Assembly: GCA_036345935.2 (NCBI GenBank) | Contig: JADWOT020000004.1 | Coordinates: 7,784,168 to 7,848,167 of the forward strand | Length of the DNA: 64,000 bases | From: Taenia hydatigena | Lineage: Eukaryota > Platyhelminthes > Cestoda > Cyclophyllidea > Taeniidae | Reading direction: 5' to 3' | Made by a program: the position numbers and the translations under genes | The notes under the pieces: generated by a model | What the model was told of the DNA's origin: nothing | Database searches by the model: none | Seen by the model: the letters and a program-made list of their open reading frames with translations, nothing else | Shown here: positions 19,851 to 31,776 of the stretch, in pieces | Layout of the letters: every line of letters starts with the position of its first letter | How positions within the stretch are numbered: the first letter of the stretch is position 1

Positions 19851-20474
19851 CAGCATGAAAAAGGGTCGAAGTTCATTTAAAGGTTACTTTTGGCAAAAAA
19901 AAGCTGATAGATCACTCCTGTCAATGTTCACAACCACAAAGCTCAGAACTTGAATATTCTGAGCGCACATGCAAGAAAGACGTAAAAACAAGTTGGTTGC
20001 GCTACTGCTGGCAGTCAACAATGTTGTTCTTATAGGGAACACAAGACACAAACCCCACAAAGGCGGCAACACTTAGTCGATAAATAAAAAATGCAAATGA
20101 GGAAGGGGAACCGAATGAAAAGAAGTCCATAAACTTGCCTACTCTTTAACGCTTTAACTGCCATGACCTGTGCCGAGCACGGGCCAAGTGTGAACTTCTA
20201 ATGTGCACAGAATAGACGAAGATGGGGAGTTATAATCAGGTCAAGGGAACAGAAAAAACAAAGATGAAGAAAGGGAGGGAGAGAGAGAGAGACTTGAACT
20301 GCTTCTCCGGAAATGTGCAGTCCTTCCCAAGATCATTTCACCTTGACAAAATTTGACGCAGAGAGTGGGAGCAGAGGAACACCTCGTCGGTCTCGAGCTT
20401 CGTTCGATTCGGTCACCTTGAGAAGAGTCGAGCACTTGAATCCAAAGAACTGATGCATTCTTCGGCGCTGCGTA

Positions 20475-20679
20475 ATCTTCCTGGTGCGTGGATTTTTCGT
20501 CAGACGAGAGGGCGGTCCATAAAGACTGCACAAAGCAAGTGAACACTTAATCAACTCCAACTAACCAGACAGAGTTTCGCAGTTTCACTGACTTGGCGAA
20601 CTACTGCAGGCGTTTTCTTAGTGGCTAAGATCGCTAGCTCCTGCATAAAGCGATCAGAAAGCTGACAAATAAGAAATTC
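20475..20679 (-). pseudogene. Two exons with HEAT-like, symplekin-like sequence
   Basis: After TTATTTGTCAG the minus strand reads LSDRFMQELAILATKKTPAV then VRQVSETAKLCL, followed by a 40-nt intron (GTTAGT...TTGTGCAG) that keeps frame into SLWTALSSDEKSTHQEDY and ASVLWIQVLDSSQ, then a donor-like CAAG/GTGACC. Beyond it, LCVKFCQGEMIL is seen in one frame. The order (R-K-x-V helix, then L-D-S, then V-K-F-x-E) recalls the N-terminal HEAT repeats of symplekin, an mRNA 3'-end processing scaffold. Similarity is weak and judged from memory. The rest of the gene is absent. Confidence 0.3.
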
Positions 20680-22022
20680 AAGTAAGTAAGTAATCGATGC
20701 ACTTTCCCAAGGGGACAAAAAATAAAGAGAACACGCCATCGCCTACGCCAGTATCAGACTCGGCAACAAATGAGACAGAGAAGTGCAAGGGACCGTGAAC
20801 TGTTCGCCATCTCTACAATGGTTAGACAATCCCAACACTACCGGATAGCGAGACAACTCGTAGTGAGGGCAGATTTTTAAGCACTGACTTGCTTAGAACA
20901 GTGGAGGAGAAGGAACGTTCAGTTATGCGATGCTACGAGGAACTGTAGCAATAAATCTTTACAGTTCAGCACAGAAAAGGGAATTCATAGGGCAATGCGA
21001 ACGCATTCAGAATGATATCACTTAGTCATTCTGTCTCAAGAGCTCCTCATAACAAACGCAGCACGTGACTGTCACAGCAGATCACCGATTACCAATGAAA
21101 AATTGTAAAAGGCTTTTTGAAAGAGGGAGAGATGCTTTGGTGGGTGCCGCGACAACACAGGCAAACGCCCCACCACCAAGAGGTGCTCACATACCGAATG
21201 CTTGCACTTTGTTACAGTCTGGCTCGAGATCTTCTCATTTAAACCACGGTTAGCCACAAGATGAGGAGTTCTCATTCAAGTTTGATTTACTTATAAATGC
21301 ACGAAAAGAAGCTCAACCTTGGTGGCAAGTTCTCACGGCTTTCTTTTCTTGTCATTCCTTTAGCAAATATCACTCGAGAGTTAGACGGAAACCTTAACTA
21401 GTCGAACCCGTCAGATATTTGACAACGACAAAGTACATTTCGCGTACTGTGGACAAACACCATTCAGTTTGTAGTCATCACAACGCAAAACCACAACAAA
21501 CGCCACTCAAAATGCTCACTCGACAACTGGGAAGTACATGCAATGTGAGTCACTTTATTGGGTGGTCTAAGCACAGCTTCATCGCGGACTACAACCCGCC
21601 GTATTCAACCATCAGGCAGCAGTCCTAGTATTTTACAATCTTAGCAAATAAGGACAATCTTTCTAAAGGAGCATATAAGGCAGGCAGTAGTCATGCAAGC
21701 ATTATAATGAAATCTGGCACACATAGCATTAGCAAAAATTTGGATTTTACAAATAAATAACAGTCGACTAATAAGAGTCTTCGTAATTTTTCGGCTAGTT
21801 TAAATAATAGGAAAAAAGCCAAATATCTAAGCTAAATTCCAGTGACTATTGATTAGCCGAATAAATGTTCAGTTTAGTTCCGTCAGCGTTTATAATAGGA
21901 AAGGGAAGAGAACTTGCAGTTCGAACAAAGTCGACGTCGTGAAATCCCTTCTCCATTTTTTTCCGCAAGATAACAACGAGCTAATAAACCACTGGTGCTG
22001 CATATCCCGCCACCTCATGAGA

Positions 22023-22590
22023 TCATTCGTCTCCACCATCTACAGTATCTGCACGCTCCATATCACACCGACGAACTGCCACGTCACCAAAATTCATAGC
22101 CTCAGCGGAAGGCACAAAGGCAACAGCGATGGCACCACAACCATCAGCATTAGTGTCCTCGGTTTCAGAAGCGACAACAGTAATCAGCAAGTCGGTGACA
22201 CCATCTGCCTGCCACTCATCAACGCTGTCATGGATGTACGCTACCACCTAATACAAAAGGAGTACAAAGAAGTACATTTGGCGGGCAAGGGCTATCAGTG
22301 GAATGAGGAATTTGGCAAATGAGACGCACAATGGGAAAAACGAGGTCAATGATGTGGTGCTTCTCTTCTGCGCCTCCACACAGGAGACGTCACCCGCGCC
22401 AGCGCCAAGTGCACCACTGCAGCAGCAGAAGGTGATTGGCATGTAGAGGAGAACGTTGGCGGCTATTCCAAGTTGACGGTCTTGGTGATAATATTGCAGT
22501 AGAAAAGCTCAAGGATGTTAAGACGTGTCGCTTCAATCGTCATGTGTCGGCCACCACCTTTGTCGCATCGCACTCCTTGTTGCTGATTAA
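22023..22590 (-). pseudogene. Diverged block F relative of the D two-exon fragment
   Basis: Exon 1 starts after a CAG with NKECDATKVVADT followed by TGA. Exon 2 after TTTTGTATTAG reads VAYIHDSVDEWQADG, ITVVASETEDTNADGCGAI, PSAEAMNFGDVAVRR, aligned to ARVRATINEW...NEITLADGSATI...VMDLVARTVEV of block D. The region between exons is enlarged. The stop in exon 1 argues for a dead copy, yet exon 2 stays open for about 75 codons. Confidence 0.4.
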
Positions 22591-23646
22591 CGAGGTATAA
22601 AGGCGGTTAGTGAAAATGACAGCGGGTTAGGTGGAAAAACTCACAATCAGGCATTGAAGAGTAACCGTTACCTCAAAAATGAATAATTATAATGTCAAAG
22701 CGCTGCAATGAAATCGGTGTTTGTACATAAAGTCCATTACACAAACGCCTTGTTGAACTCATGACAAAGACTAGCCCAACATTTCTGCGTAACGCCCCCA
22801 CTATATGCGGATCAGATGCAAGTTTTTTACTTCATTCCTTTGAGACAGAGCCTGTGAGAGAATTGACGTCACAAACACTTCTGATCGGCCACGTTAGTAC
22901 ATTCACCACCGATTCGCCTCTGTGAATTTACAAGGACAAGTTCTACCTCCCCACTGAGATACCACGATGACTGGGATGGATCTGGACTACCATCACACAC
23001 GAACGTAATGTTTTCTCACGTGCAATTCTTGCGTCTTGTAGCCATCTTCGCTGCAGAGTACCAACTTGGGCCGCACTACACAGACAATCGGTTGTGCCAA
23101 CTCAACCTAACAACTGAATTGTGATGAGTACTAGTGCCTTGTTAATAATTAATGATTAGAAATCACTGAATGTCAATGACAACGCTACTAAAATCCAATG
23201 AAGATGCATGCAAGGGAATGAAAAAATTACAACAGAGACCACTGTGATGGCGCTCCACAGACGAAAAATAGGCCACGAAGTTGTAAAAAGGACACCACGG
23301 CCCTGCGTGTTCATCGGCTACCTCGTGTCTAATGCAAGCAACATCTAGCTAAAGAGGCCACCAAATGACCGATTCATATAGTACGTTACAGAAAACGGAT
23401 GAACCCTCAAAACGTTACTTCACCCATCCTCTTTTCAAAGGATTCACAGCAGCTTAGATACTCCACTGTTTTTTTCATCAAAAGCTCGTTTGCATAAAAT
23501 AAATGCAATTATCCACCAAGAACGCTCCTACGTGTTTCACTTCTCCAACCTCACCCAATATGCTTGTGGCACTTCACTCCAGCCAATTATAACAAACAAA
23601 TAAGGAAAACGCGTTAAACAGACGACATTAGGCCACTCTGCATTAA

Positions 23647-24105
23647 TCAGCGCATCAAATACATGCAACGTTGGTAAGAAGATGGTGAACACTTACTGCA
23701 CCTCCTACAAGGCGACAGAATCACCAAGACCTCAGCTGCACTCACGGCCGAGAAAAGAGGCGAGGAAACAATCCATCTTGTGACACCTGCAGCCCCACCA
23801 AGCACGCAACACCGCGAGCCTTCGCCTTCACTGCATTTCTCCGCCTCATCCAAGGAGTGCTCAATTAATCACACATTACCAAATTGGGCAGCATGCTTTA
23901 TGATGAAAGAGTGCCAAGTCTTTTGACGCACCAACGACTGCACAGCGAAGGAGGGGCATTGATCATATCCTTTACAACTGGAAAATGGCGTGTAGTAGCA
24001 TTTTTTGGCAGCGAATAAATCAAATCCATATGCTGAAATCATTCCAGCCCACCACCTGCTGCTAAATGCATGTAGTTTACTTAGAAAGTTATCAAATTCC
24101 CGCAT
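23647..24105 (-). pseudogene. Two open exon-like stretches of block F, unknown family
   Basis: Frame complement(23869..24105) reads REFDNFLSKLHAFSSRWW, AGMISAYGFDLFAAKKCYY. Frame complement(23647..23853) reads SRCCVLGGAAGVTRWIVSSP, LFSAVSAAEVLVILSPCRRC and ends at a strong GTAAGT donor near 23698. In block D the second stretch is recognisable (SKGCFFGGTTGVNYSISF, VVGAADALMT) with stops, and the same GTAAGTGTT donor is kept at about 9921-9929. F is the better preserved copy. No family recognised. Confidence 0.35.
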
Positions 24106-24331
24106 AAAAAGGCCTAAATAATATCACGAACTACAAATAAACCATCGATTTACGATTCTAGCATTTTCGAGTCCAAGCTATTTTGCATCTCCTCTCACGT
24201 CTACGCTCAGACGATTTTTAGTGTTATGCCATCTCTCAGTGGAACGATGGATGCGTTACACCCAAAACGTCTTGCCACCTTCCCAACAATCATAATTCTT
24301 TATCCATTCACGGTGGTCAGCATGCAACTTT

Positions 24332-24517
24332 TCATTTGCACTTGTCCTTGCAGTCAGCAACCTCTTTATCGACTAGAGCAAAGGAAAGGAAGCCATGTAA
24401 AGGCCACATTACAAGTGGACTCCCACAATGAACTACTGGAATGGCTGCAACCAACAATTTCAGCTCAGCTGTGCTAGAGACGAAAACCTGGGGTAGAGAT
24501 TTGTACCACACAATCAC
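24332..24517 (-). pseudogene. Exon-like stretch with a relative at 26098-26331
   Basis: After CTCTACCCCAG the minus strand reads VFVSSTAELKLLVAAIPV, CGSPLVMWPLHGFLSFALVD, KEVADCK. A related frame at complement(26098..26331) begins PLWPFSGLQLALVADESTNC. The shared W-P-x-x-G-x-x-x-A-L-V pattern indicates a local duplication of about 1.8 kb spacing inside block F. Function unknown. Confidence 0.3.
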
Positions 24518-26340
24518 TGCATTATCCGCTTACAGTTTCCTCGAATCAATTTTGTTGTTTCTTCAATGAATGCCACATAACCAAGACGGTTACCTCTAAT
24601 TCGTCTCAGTTAGTGCGAATGCTCTCAAGCGGCAAGTCCATCGATTTAACACGCGATTCATTGCCCACAAATGAAGTAGTGGCAACCAATAATAGTAATT
24701 TCAGACTCCTCACCTTTCATCATGACTTGCAAAGGACTTGCAACAGCCAAAATCAGCAGACATCACCCTAATGTAAAGTGAGCTTAGGCATTTAATTAAG
24801 CGAGTTAATAGAATCTGAGCGCTTCATTACAAGCATCACACGAACCACGATTTCAGCAAGCCTCGAAATTCGCTAGCCACACTTTCATGCCAATAATAAA
24901 GGGTTACATATGCATACGCATAAAATAAGTCAAAAATTTCACGTATGAATACTCACATACCTGGACTCGCTAGCGCGAGCCACGAACCATGCACAGCGAC
25001 GAACACACCCACGTCATCTCTTCATACATGCCGCTAGATACATAAGAAGGGTATTAGGCACGATAAAAACAAATAGTCGTTGCAGGAATTCTAATCAACC
25101 TTAGTTATCACAGTTAAAACATAACTACTCTTTTTTAACCAATAAGACTAAGCGAATGCAGTTTTGCAAGGCATTTGTAGGACACTCCAAACACAAGGTC
25201 ATAATTTTAATGACTTTCGCCCCACAAACAAGGTCTCGGTGAGTCGTTCTCTAGGTTGTTCTTTGTTTATCACATTCCACATTTCTTAGTGATATAATAG
25301 TGTAATGCTTACGTTTCCTTAGACGTACGTCGTAAGCAAAATACACGAACACAAATTAAACCTCTTTGTTTAGACACAAGCAATTCTACAACACACTGAT
25401 AATGCGCTATCGACCAGCCGTTTCGTCTAGGACGATTAAGGCGTCTCAGAATAATGGACCTTATCGTATTAGGCATAAGCGGATGATCTGTGTGGAAGGT
25501 TCCCTCTCTTCCCTTTTTCCACCCTTACCATTAGAAGGCTAAGCACGCTTTGGCATCTCTACTAATAGTAAGAGAGAGAGTAGAGAAAGATACTGTAGAA
25601 GAGTTCAAGACGAGGATGTGTCGCGCCCCAGAGAGGGACCACACTGCTTGGCGATCAGGTTCCAATTGTTCCTTCGCCTCTGGCCTACAAAACACATTTG
25701 AAGAAGATAAGTACTACATCTGTGCACTGTTAGCATGAAGTACTGGTATGTTTTCTTAGGAAAATTAAGGACTCGGCTAGTTGTCCATAGCTAAACTACA
25801 CACCATGCTACTACTGTTTGGCATAGCAATGGAAATATTCAGCACAAAAATTCGCACGTTTGTTGATTGTTGAGCTCTCAGTCTCGTCTATGGTCACTTG
25901 GACGACCACCGTACATTCGTCGGGTGGCCTAACCTCTAGGCCACGCTACAAGCACAAATTATTTCTACGTGATGAATACAGTTGTTCTGCTCAAGTGGTA
26001 TGCCTACTTTTATCCTCAGATAAGTCACAAAGTTCTGCAGTTACCTTTGCTAAATTCGCGCATTATGTAATTGCGTGTAAATCGTACACTTCAACACCTA
26101 GATAAAGTTGAGGGCACAATCACATGCATTTGTTGTCACTAAACATTGATGACATAACTCATTAGACTCTTTCGAGGACTGGAAGCTGCACGAAACACGT
26201 GTTAGAGAACACAAAGTACATAAGCAAAGGAGATGCATTTGTACAGAATGATGGATGAAAAATTGTCTGCAGTTTGTTGATTCATCTGCAACTAGGGCAA
26301 GCTGTAGCCCCGAGAAGGGCCACAAGGGCATAAAATAGGA

Positions 26341-26854
26341 AAGTGGCAGTAGGAGGATGCCAAATGACTGCCATCGCCCTCGTTCTCTCCCTCCCTACCT
26401 CCATTCCTCCCTCCCCCCTCTAACGGAAGCTATATCAACCTAGACGTCTGCGTCACGCAGTCATTCTACGCTTCCGGCCTTCCCGACAATGCTGCGTTTC
26501 GGTTATCTCTACTTTCGCCACTTACCGACATTCATTCCTCACCATCTTCACGAATCGGAGTGTTTACAATTGCCAGCAAGCATTGCAGTGCACACAAACA
26601 CATGGTCGAGGTCGAGGGCAATGCAGCGCTAACAGTCTCTCGACAGTATTCCATGGAGGCGTGGTGTCTCCAACCCACTGCCAATCAATCAACATACCCT
26701 GCATAGTCGGAGGGAAGGAAGGAAGGCGCCTCTACTGGTTTCAGCAGAAGCAATAGTTTGGTAGTACCAATACTAGCAGCAATAATAATCATAACGGAAG
26801 TATTCGTATTACTACTAGGAACAACAGCCCCCTACCCACTGCAAATCGTTTCGT
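26341..26854. other. Junction segment between block F and inverted unit A
   Basis: Unique sequence of about 500 bases with a pyrimidine-rich start. No gene, repeat or mobile-element end was recognised that would explain the junction. Confidence 0.4.
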
Positions 26855-27220
26855 TAAATGACTCTGCTTGAAAAACCCTTTCTCAATTTTTCAATTTGAA
26901 AAGACTTTAGTTCACTTATCGGGAGTATGTTACTCCCCACGGGGCGAATAATAATGTCCCTCATGAAGGAAACCACAGTGCTGACAATGAGAGGCCTCAC
27001 GAATTTGCACGATTCTGGCGACTGGATGCAACAACTTATGGCAGATATGTAGAGTCATCAGAAATACGGCCCTAACAATAAGGCAATGACTCAAAGTAAA
27101 AGCTACACATTCAAATGCACCACCTCAAGTCCAACGAGATCTATTTACACCAATTTATCATTCTATCTTACAACTACCAACCACCGTCGCGCATGTCTGA
27201 CACATTTTGCCAATTCCACC

Positions 27221-27308
27221 TCCCTTCCTTCCTTCCTTCCTTCCTTCATTCCTTCCATCCTACCTACCTACCTACCTACCTACCTTCCTTCCTTCCTTCC
27301 TTCCTTCC
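27221..27308. repeat. CTTC / CTAC tetranucleotide array
   Basis: CTTC units interrupted by a central block of five CTAC units. Copies 1 (5745-5772) and 3 (39085-39125) hold short imperfect GGAA tracts. Confidence 0.95.
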
Positions 27309-27943
27309 GTCCCCCCTTTCTCCTTCCTCCTATTCTTTGCAAAGTAAGCCTGCTGTCCCACCGGTGTGGTATGTGTTGGTTCTTTCCTTAGCACCATCGA
27401 AAATGCACATACTGGATGTGCTGCATAAATCCCTTCAACACTCACACCCGTCTTCCCATCACACGCAGCAACAGGAACCCACTACTAAAGTCATTCAAGT
27501 AACAATTTTATTCCACTCCCATTTCAACCGCATTTCTAGCTCACTGGCATTGTGAGGCGACAGTACGGCCTCATCGTTGTGCGTGGTTGCTATCACTTCC
27601 ACAAGCACATTCAACGCACCTACACCTCACCTACATCACAAAGCAGCACATCGTTCCAGTCGTGCCAGTAATAATTATCATCATTAGCCGCAAACCTGCA
27701 CCACAATTTAGCGTGATGGCAGTGCAGTCACCAGACAGAAAGCGCTGCTCACTTTCAAATGGTGAGGCTATCGATTGAATCCATTGATCGTGTCACACAC
27801 TCAAACATACCGCCACTACAATGTTTGCAAATCGGCTGTATGCAGAAATGCTCTTTCTGTTGGTCTATATTTCGCTTTGGTTTTTCGGTCACTTTGGTTT
27901 TTTCCGTTTGCGATTTTTCTTTCTCGCGTGGACCCTCGTGGAC

Positions 27944-28778
27944 ATGGCGCAAGCAGTGTCGACGAGGAGAGGTAGGTGCTCGCCTTCACACACACCTCTA
28001 CTAACCCCATTGTCATGCAGGTTGCCAAAGACGCCAACAGGCTGTCTCTCACAAAGCACTTCAGACAAATGTTCATGTGGAAGAAGAGTGGGTGGAGCAA
28101 GTGGAGCAGGTGGAGCAGGTGGAGGAGATGCAGAGCTCGACTGGCGCATCTGATGCGAAGCTGGTGAGGTTCCAACTGATGCTGCAATTCTTCGCCTCGC
28201 CTCCAAGTCATTCGATGCGGAGGCGGCAGCGACGGTCGGCAGAAACGACCTACGATGTTACCGACCTTCCGGATGAGTACGAATGGAGGGAAGAAGGAGG
28301 AGGAGGAGGTGGTGGTGTGGATAGCGCAAAGTGCCTTTGCGCTGAAAGGAGGAGGAGGATGAGAAGACGGATGGAGACAAAGGGCCGTTCGAAGAGGGAC
28401 GAGGACGGGCAGCAGGAAGAGGAGGAGGTGTGGGTGGAGCGGGAGGAGCGGGTGGAGCGTGAGCGGGAGCAGGCGCAGGTGCGGGATGGGCAGCGCGAGG
28501 AGCACGAGCAGGAGCATGAGGAGCAGGAGGAGGAGCACGAGCATGAGGAGCAGGAGGGGGGCGGGAGAATGGAGAAGGAGGTGAAGAAGGAGAAGACGCA
28601 CAATGTCATCATGGAGAGCGGTCACCACGCACACGGCAAAGCAAAGAAGACGCGCAGCGGCAGGTGGCGTCGGCTCTTCACCAACGCAATCGGTGGACTC
28701 GCGTGGCACCAACAACACAAGGGACCACCTCACCAACACCCACACCGTCACCGGTTTACAGACTCCATGATGCATTGA
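27944..28778 (+). CDS. Glu/Arg-rich protein of unknown function, copy 2 (two exons)
   Basis: join(27944..27971,28021..28778), 261 aa, with the same 49-nt phase-1 intron as the other copies. Relative to copies 1 and 3 it lacks a block of codons after RRSAET (EGDTGAAD missing) and has a longer Gly run and altered Glu/His repeats, all in frame. The start ATG lies just after a T-rich stretch; no TATA box is evident. The His-rich C-terminus FTDSMMH is intact. Function is unknown. It lies on the inverted arm, so it is transcribed away from copy 3. Confidence 0.6.
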
Positions 28779-29159
28779 TGATGGAGCAAAGTGTGCTTCT
28801 TGCCTACCACCAATTCACACCAAGTCAAGTTGGTGAGAGCATTGTCCTTCCTGTTAATGCAGCAGCATCTGCACTGTGAGCAGCAGCAGCAGCAGCAGCA
28901 GGAGGAGGAGGAGAAGGGCGTTGTTGTTGTTGTCGTTGTTTTGGTTGTTAGGGTCACTGTAGTTGTCACGGTTGGCTCAGCAGTAGCAGCAGCAGCAGCT
29001 GCAGGAGGTAGATGACGATGATGACCTCCACCCATGCCAAGAGCGAAGGACTTCCGTTCGTCCATCCGTCCGTCCGTCCGTCTCTCTTACCTTCCTATTT
29101 TTTTTTCTCTCCTTTTTCATTTAGTGTTTGGTTGAGATGTCCCGGTGCCAACAATATCT

Positions 29160-29279
29160 CGCCCATGTCCACCGTCAGAGTCGACAATTGTGCCCCTGCT
29201 GCCATCACCGATGCCGTTGTTCACCGCCATGCGTGATGTCTCCTCGTTCTTCACTTCCCTCTCCGTTCCGATGCATCCC

Positions 29280-29310
<31 letters not shown>

Positions 29311-29875
29311 CCTCCCTCCCTCACTCCCTGCCTCCCTTCCCCCCTCCCTGTTTCCCTCCCTCACTCCCCGCCTCCCCTCCTTCCTTCCTTCCTTCCTTCC
29401 TTCCTTCCTTCCTTCCTTCCTTCCTTCCTTCCTTCCTTCCTTCCTTCCTTCCTTCCTTCCTTCCTTCCTTCCTTCCTTCCTTCCTTCCTTCCTTCCTTTC
29501 TCCCTTCTTCTTCGTCTTCCTCGAGTAGCTGCATGTCTTCCACCGTCTCCCTTCCTTCTTTCGTATTCACATCTCACCCCTCCGCTTCCTCCCATTCGCA
29601 TTCATCCGGACCTTCGGCTGTGCCGTAGACCACTGCTGCTGATGCACCGGCTCCTTCCATTTCGCCACCGTCAGTGATGATTTGCAGTATCCGTTGCAAT
29701 CTACCAACCTTCACATCAGATGCGACTGCTTGCGAGCTTGCCCTCCGCCCACACTGCCCACCCTGCCCATTCTGTCCCACTTCCTCTGCTTCCACATGAA
29801 CATTCGTCATCTGAGGTGCTTTGTGTCAGACAGCTTCTTGGCTTCTTTGGCAACCCACATGCCACCTTTCTCATT
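29160..29875 (-). pseudogene. Decayed convergent paralogue of the Glu-rich gene, copy 2
   Basis: Same relic as at 3300-3950 on the inverted arm, with the same early stop. Its Glu/Lys/Arg-coding part has been overrun by a 120-bp TTCC array (29379-29498). An extra codon is present in SDDECSC relative to the other copies. It is tail to tail with the intact gene at 27944-28778. Confidence 0.5.
29379..29498. repeat. TTCC array of about 30 units
   Basis: Perfect 120-bp array preceded by a CT run at 29280-29306. The homologous places in unit A copies 1 (near 3665) and 3 (near 37005) have only about five and three units. Confidence 0.98.
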
Positions 29876-30731
29876 TTTGTTCTTCTTCTTGTTTGTTCAA
29901 ATACATCTCTTTTGTTCATTAGACGAACGCCCTATCTCACTGATCACTTAGTAGGCGGTAGGATGGCGGTGATGCCACAGAATCCACCTTACTGTCGGTT
30001 TGAGCTCACTCTCTAGCGCCCACTTCGAAGCATTCAATACCACATCCCGACTCTGTCTTATGGTCGTTGAGTTGTGTGACACCATCTCCTTCACGTTATA
30101 ACAAGACACGTCGTTCCCATGTAGCTCTCTCCCTCCACATAAAGTCCACCCGATGGGAAACTGAAGCACATATTTCAAGTCATTCTTGATGAATGACGAG
30201 GAAGGAGTGATGGTTGATGGGATGAAAAGAAGCCCACTGCGGTCTGTTTATGCCCACTTGACTTCCATTTATCCAGGCAAATGATGTAGGAGGACGAGCA
30301 ACTAGGTGACGGCACAGGAACTGACTTCTCTTAACAGGGTCACAAGTGGCGCAACTCCTTGCCTCCGCAACTAATTCACTGACTACTTCTTAACAACCTA
30401 CCAACCAATATCACTTTCGATGGAAATTTCAACTGACATGATCCCTTCAAATTAATCAAGTGGCCGAACTCTTCTGCAAGAACTGCCTCATTCTCCGTCA
30501 CCTCACTCAGTGAGGGTTTGCTGCCTTCGTGGTTGCCAATCTATCGGCGTTCGCGTCGTCCTCTCGTCAAGCTTTAGTCCCACGCCGCTGACTGTGCAAC
30601 TACAAAATAATAGTCTACCACAACCTTCCAAAACCGCTCAGAGAAAGTCACAACAATCTTCAACTAAAATTAAGTAAAGTACTCAAAAGGAAGATTGTTA
30701 TTTAAGAGCAAGTTCAACACTCAGGCCGATG

Positions 30732-31116
30732 TTATTCTACATAGCACTTGCTGTTAAGCCACGCAAATCCCATCGCATCGTCGGTCGGTGATGTCCACGC
30801 ATACGTGGCAGTAGCAGTAGCAGCTGCAGTGGCAGAAGCGGGGCTCTGTGGAGGAGGCGAAGCATAGAAAGGTTGAACTAGCGCCGTCGACGACTCTCCA
30901 AATCCCCGTCCTTCAGGCACCTAGAATATTGACAAAGAGTTTTAAGATGGAAAGCAATCCTCTTCCTAACAGCAAAGCACAAATCAACACTAACACCAAG
31001 GACCACCGCCAGTCTACCCAAGCAGTATACCGCAACCCCACTCCACCCCCATTAAGCACACTCCAAACGTCGTTCAAGGCACAAACAACCCCACAAACTA
31101 ACAAAACAGTCCCCAT
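30732..31116 (-). CDS. Small secreted-type Ala/Pro-rich protein (two exons), copy 2
   Basis: Exons complement(31018..31116) and complement(30732..30920), with the same 97-nt intron in phase 0; 95 aa with one extra residue in the Ala/Thr stretch. Donor, acceptor, start and stop are all intact. The intron differs slightly from copy 3. Function unknown. Confidence 0.45.
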
Positions 31117-31449
31117 TTACCGCCTATCGTGCTATACAGTGACAAAAAAATGCACCACGTGAGTAGAAGGACTGATTCCATCGCTCCGAACAACACCTAA
31201 TCGCCACACTTCCTCATCCAGCGACTTTTGAAGTGAAGGCCACAGTCTACCAAAAGTGCTCACCCATCCACCTTTTTCTAACGCCAAGTTAGGCTTTCGC
31301 ATTAGCGAGGAACCAGAATCCTTCTCTCCGTGATTACAACTGGCAAGAATAAAATCCACACCTTTCAATGCGTCTAAACCTTCTTACTGGTTAGTTCGAC
31401 CGCAAATCCAAGTCGTTTCTGATGCAAAAAATCAACATTGGCCCCTTAC

Positions 31450-31776
31450 CCAGTTGGGCAGCCAAAAAGGACTGATGAAACTGCTGTTGTTGCGATAGCC
31501 ATCGTTGGATGAATGAATGAATGAATGAATGAATGAATGAATGAATGAATGAATGAATGAATGAATGAATGAATGAATGAATGAATGAATGAATGTCCCC
31601 GTCGGTGATGTCCAGGCATACGCACCAACACAGGCAGAAGCAAAGCTCTGTGGAGGAGGCAGAGAATAGAACGATTGAGTCGCCGTTTCAATCGATGTAG
31701 CTGCGTCCACCAACCGTCTGTGCCGTGCAGTATCACAATCCTTCCTTCGCCTTCCAAGCATTCCGAACCGTTGCAC
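31450..31776 (-). CDS. Exon related to the Ala/Pro-rich protein, with an in-frame ATTC array (copy 2)
   Basis: Exact structural counterpart of 1454-1780 on the inverted arm: same acceptor, same GTAAGG donor, the same 327-nt length and the same open frame, although the sequence includes about 85 bp of tetranucleotide repeat. Equal length of a normally unstable tract in two copies suggests recent duplication or frame constraint. Confidence 0.35.
31509..31596. repeat. GAAT (ATTC) microsatellite, copy 2
   Basis: Reverse-complement counterpart of 1636-1722 in the open exon at complement(31450..31776). Unit A copy 3 starts to the right of this point and lacks it. Confidence 0.98.

Larger units (their letters stand above)
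18860..26340 (+). repeat. Block F, old diverged paralogue of block D
   Basis: Matches run in the same order and orientation as D: 8470-8830 with 21419-21840, 8900-9400 with 22020-22600, 9530-9900 with 23280-23680, 9950-10270 with 23700-24100 and 10780-11260 with 24560-25060. Identity is much lower than in the recent duplications, but splice-site positions and parts of the reading frames are retained. F also holds sequences with no visible D partner (histone H4 relic, HEAT-like exons). Confidence 0.7.

Noticed and set aside
27816..28775. 319-codon minus-strand frame, rich in Leu/Pro/His, the longest in the window
   Set aside because: It is the antisense shadow of the Glu-rich gene copy 2; the GAG-rich coding strand forces Leu and Pro codons on the other strand. 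The sense gene has proper splicing.
29128..29628. Ser/Leu/Pro-repeat frames of 127 and 166 codons
   Set aside because: Produced by CT and TTCC simple repeats, which are open in several frames at once.
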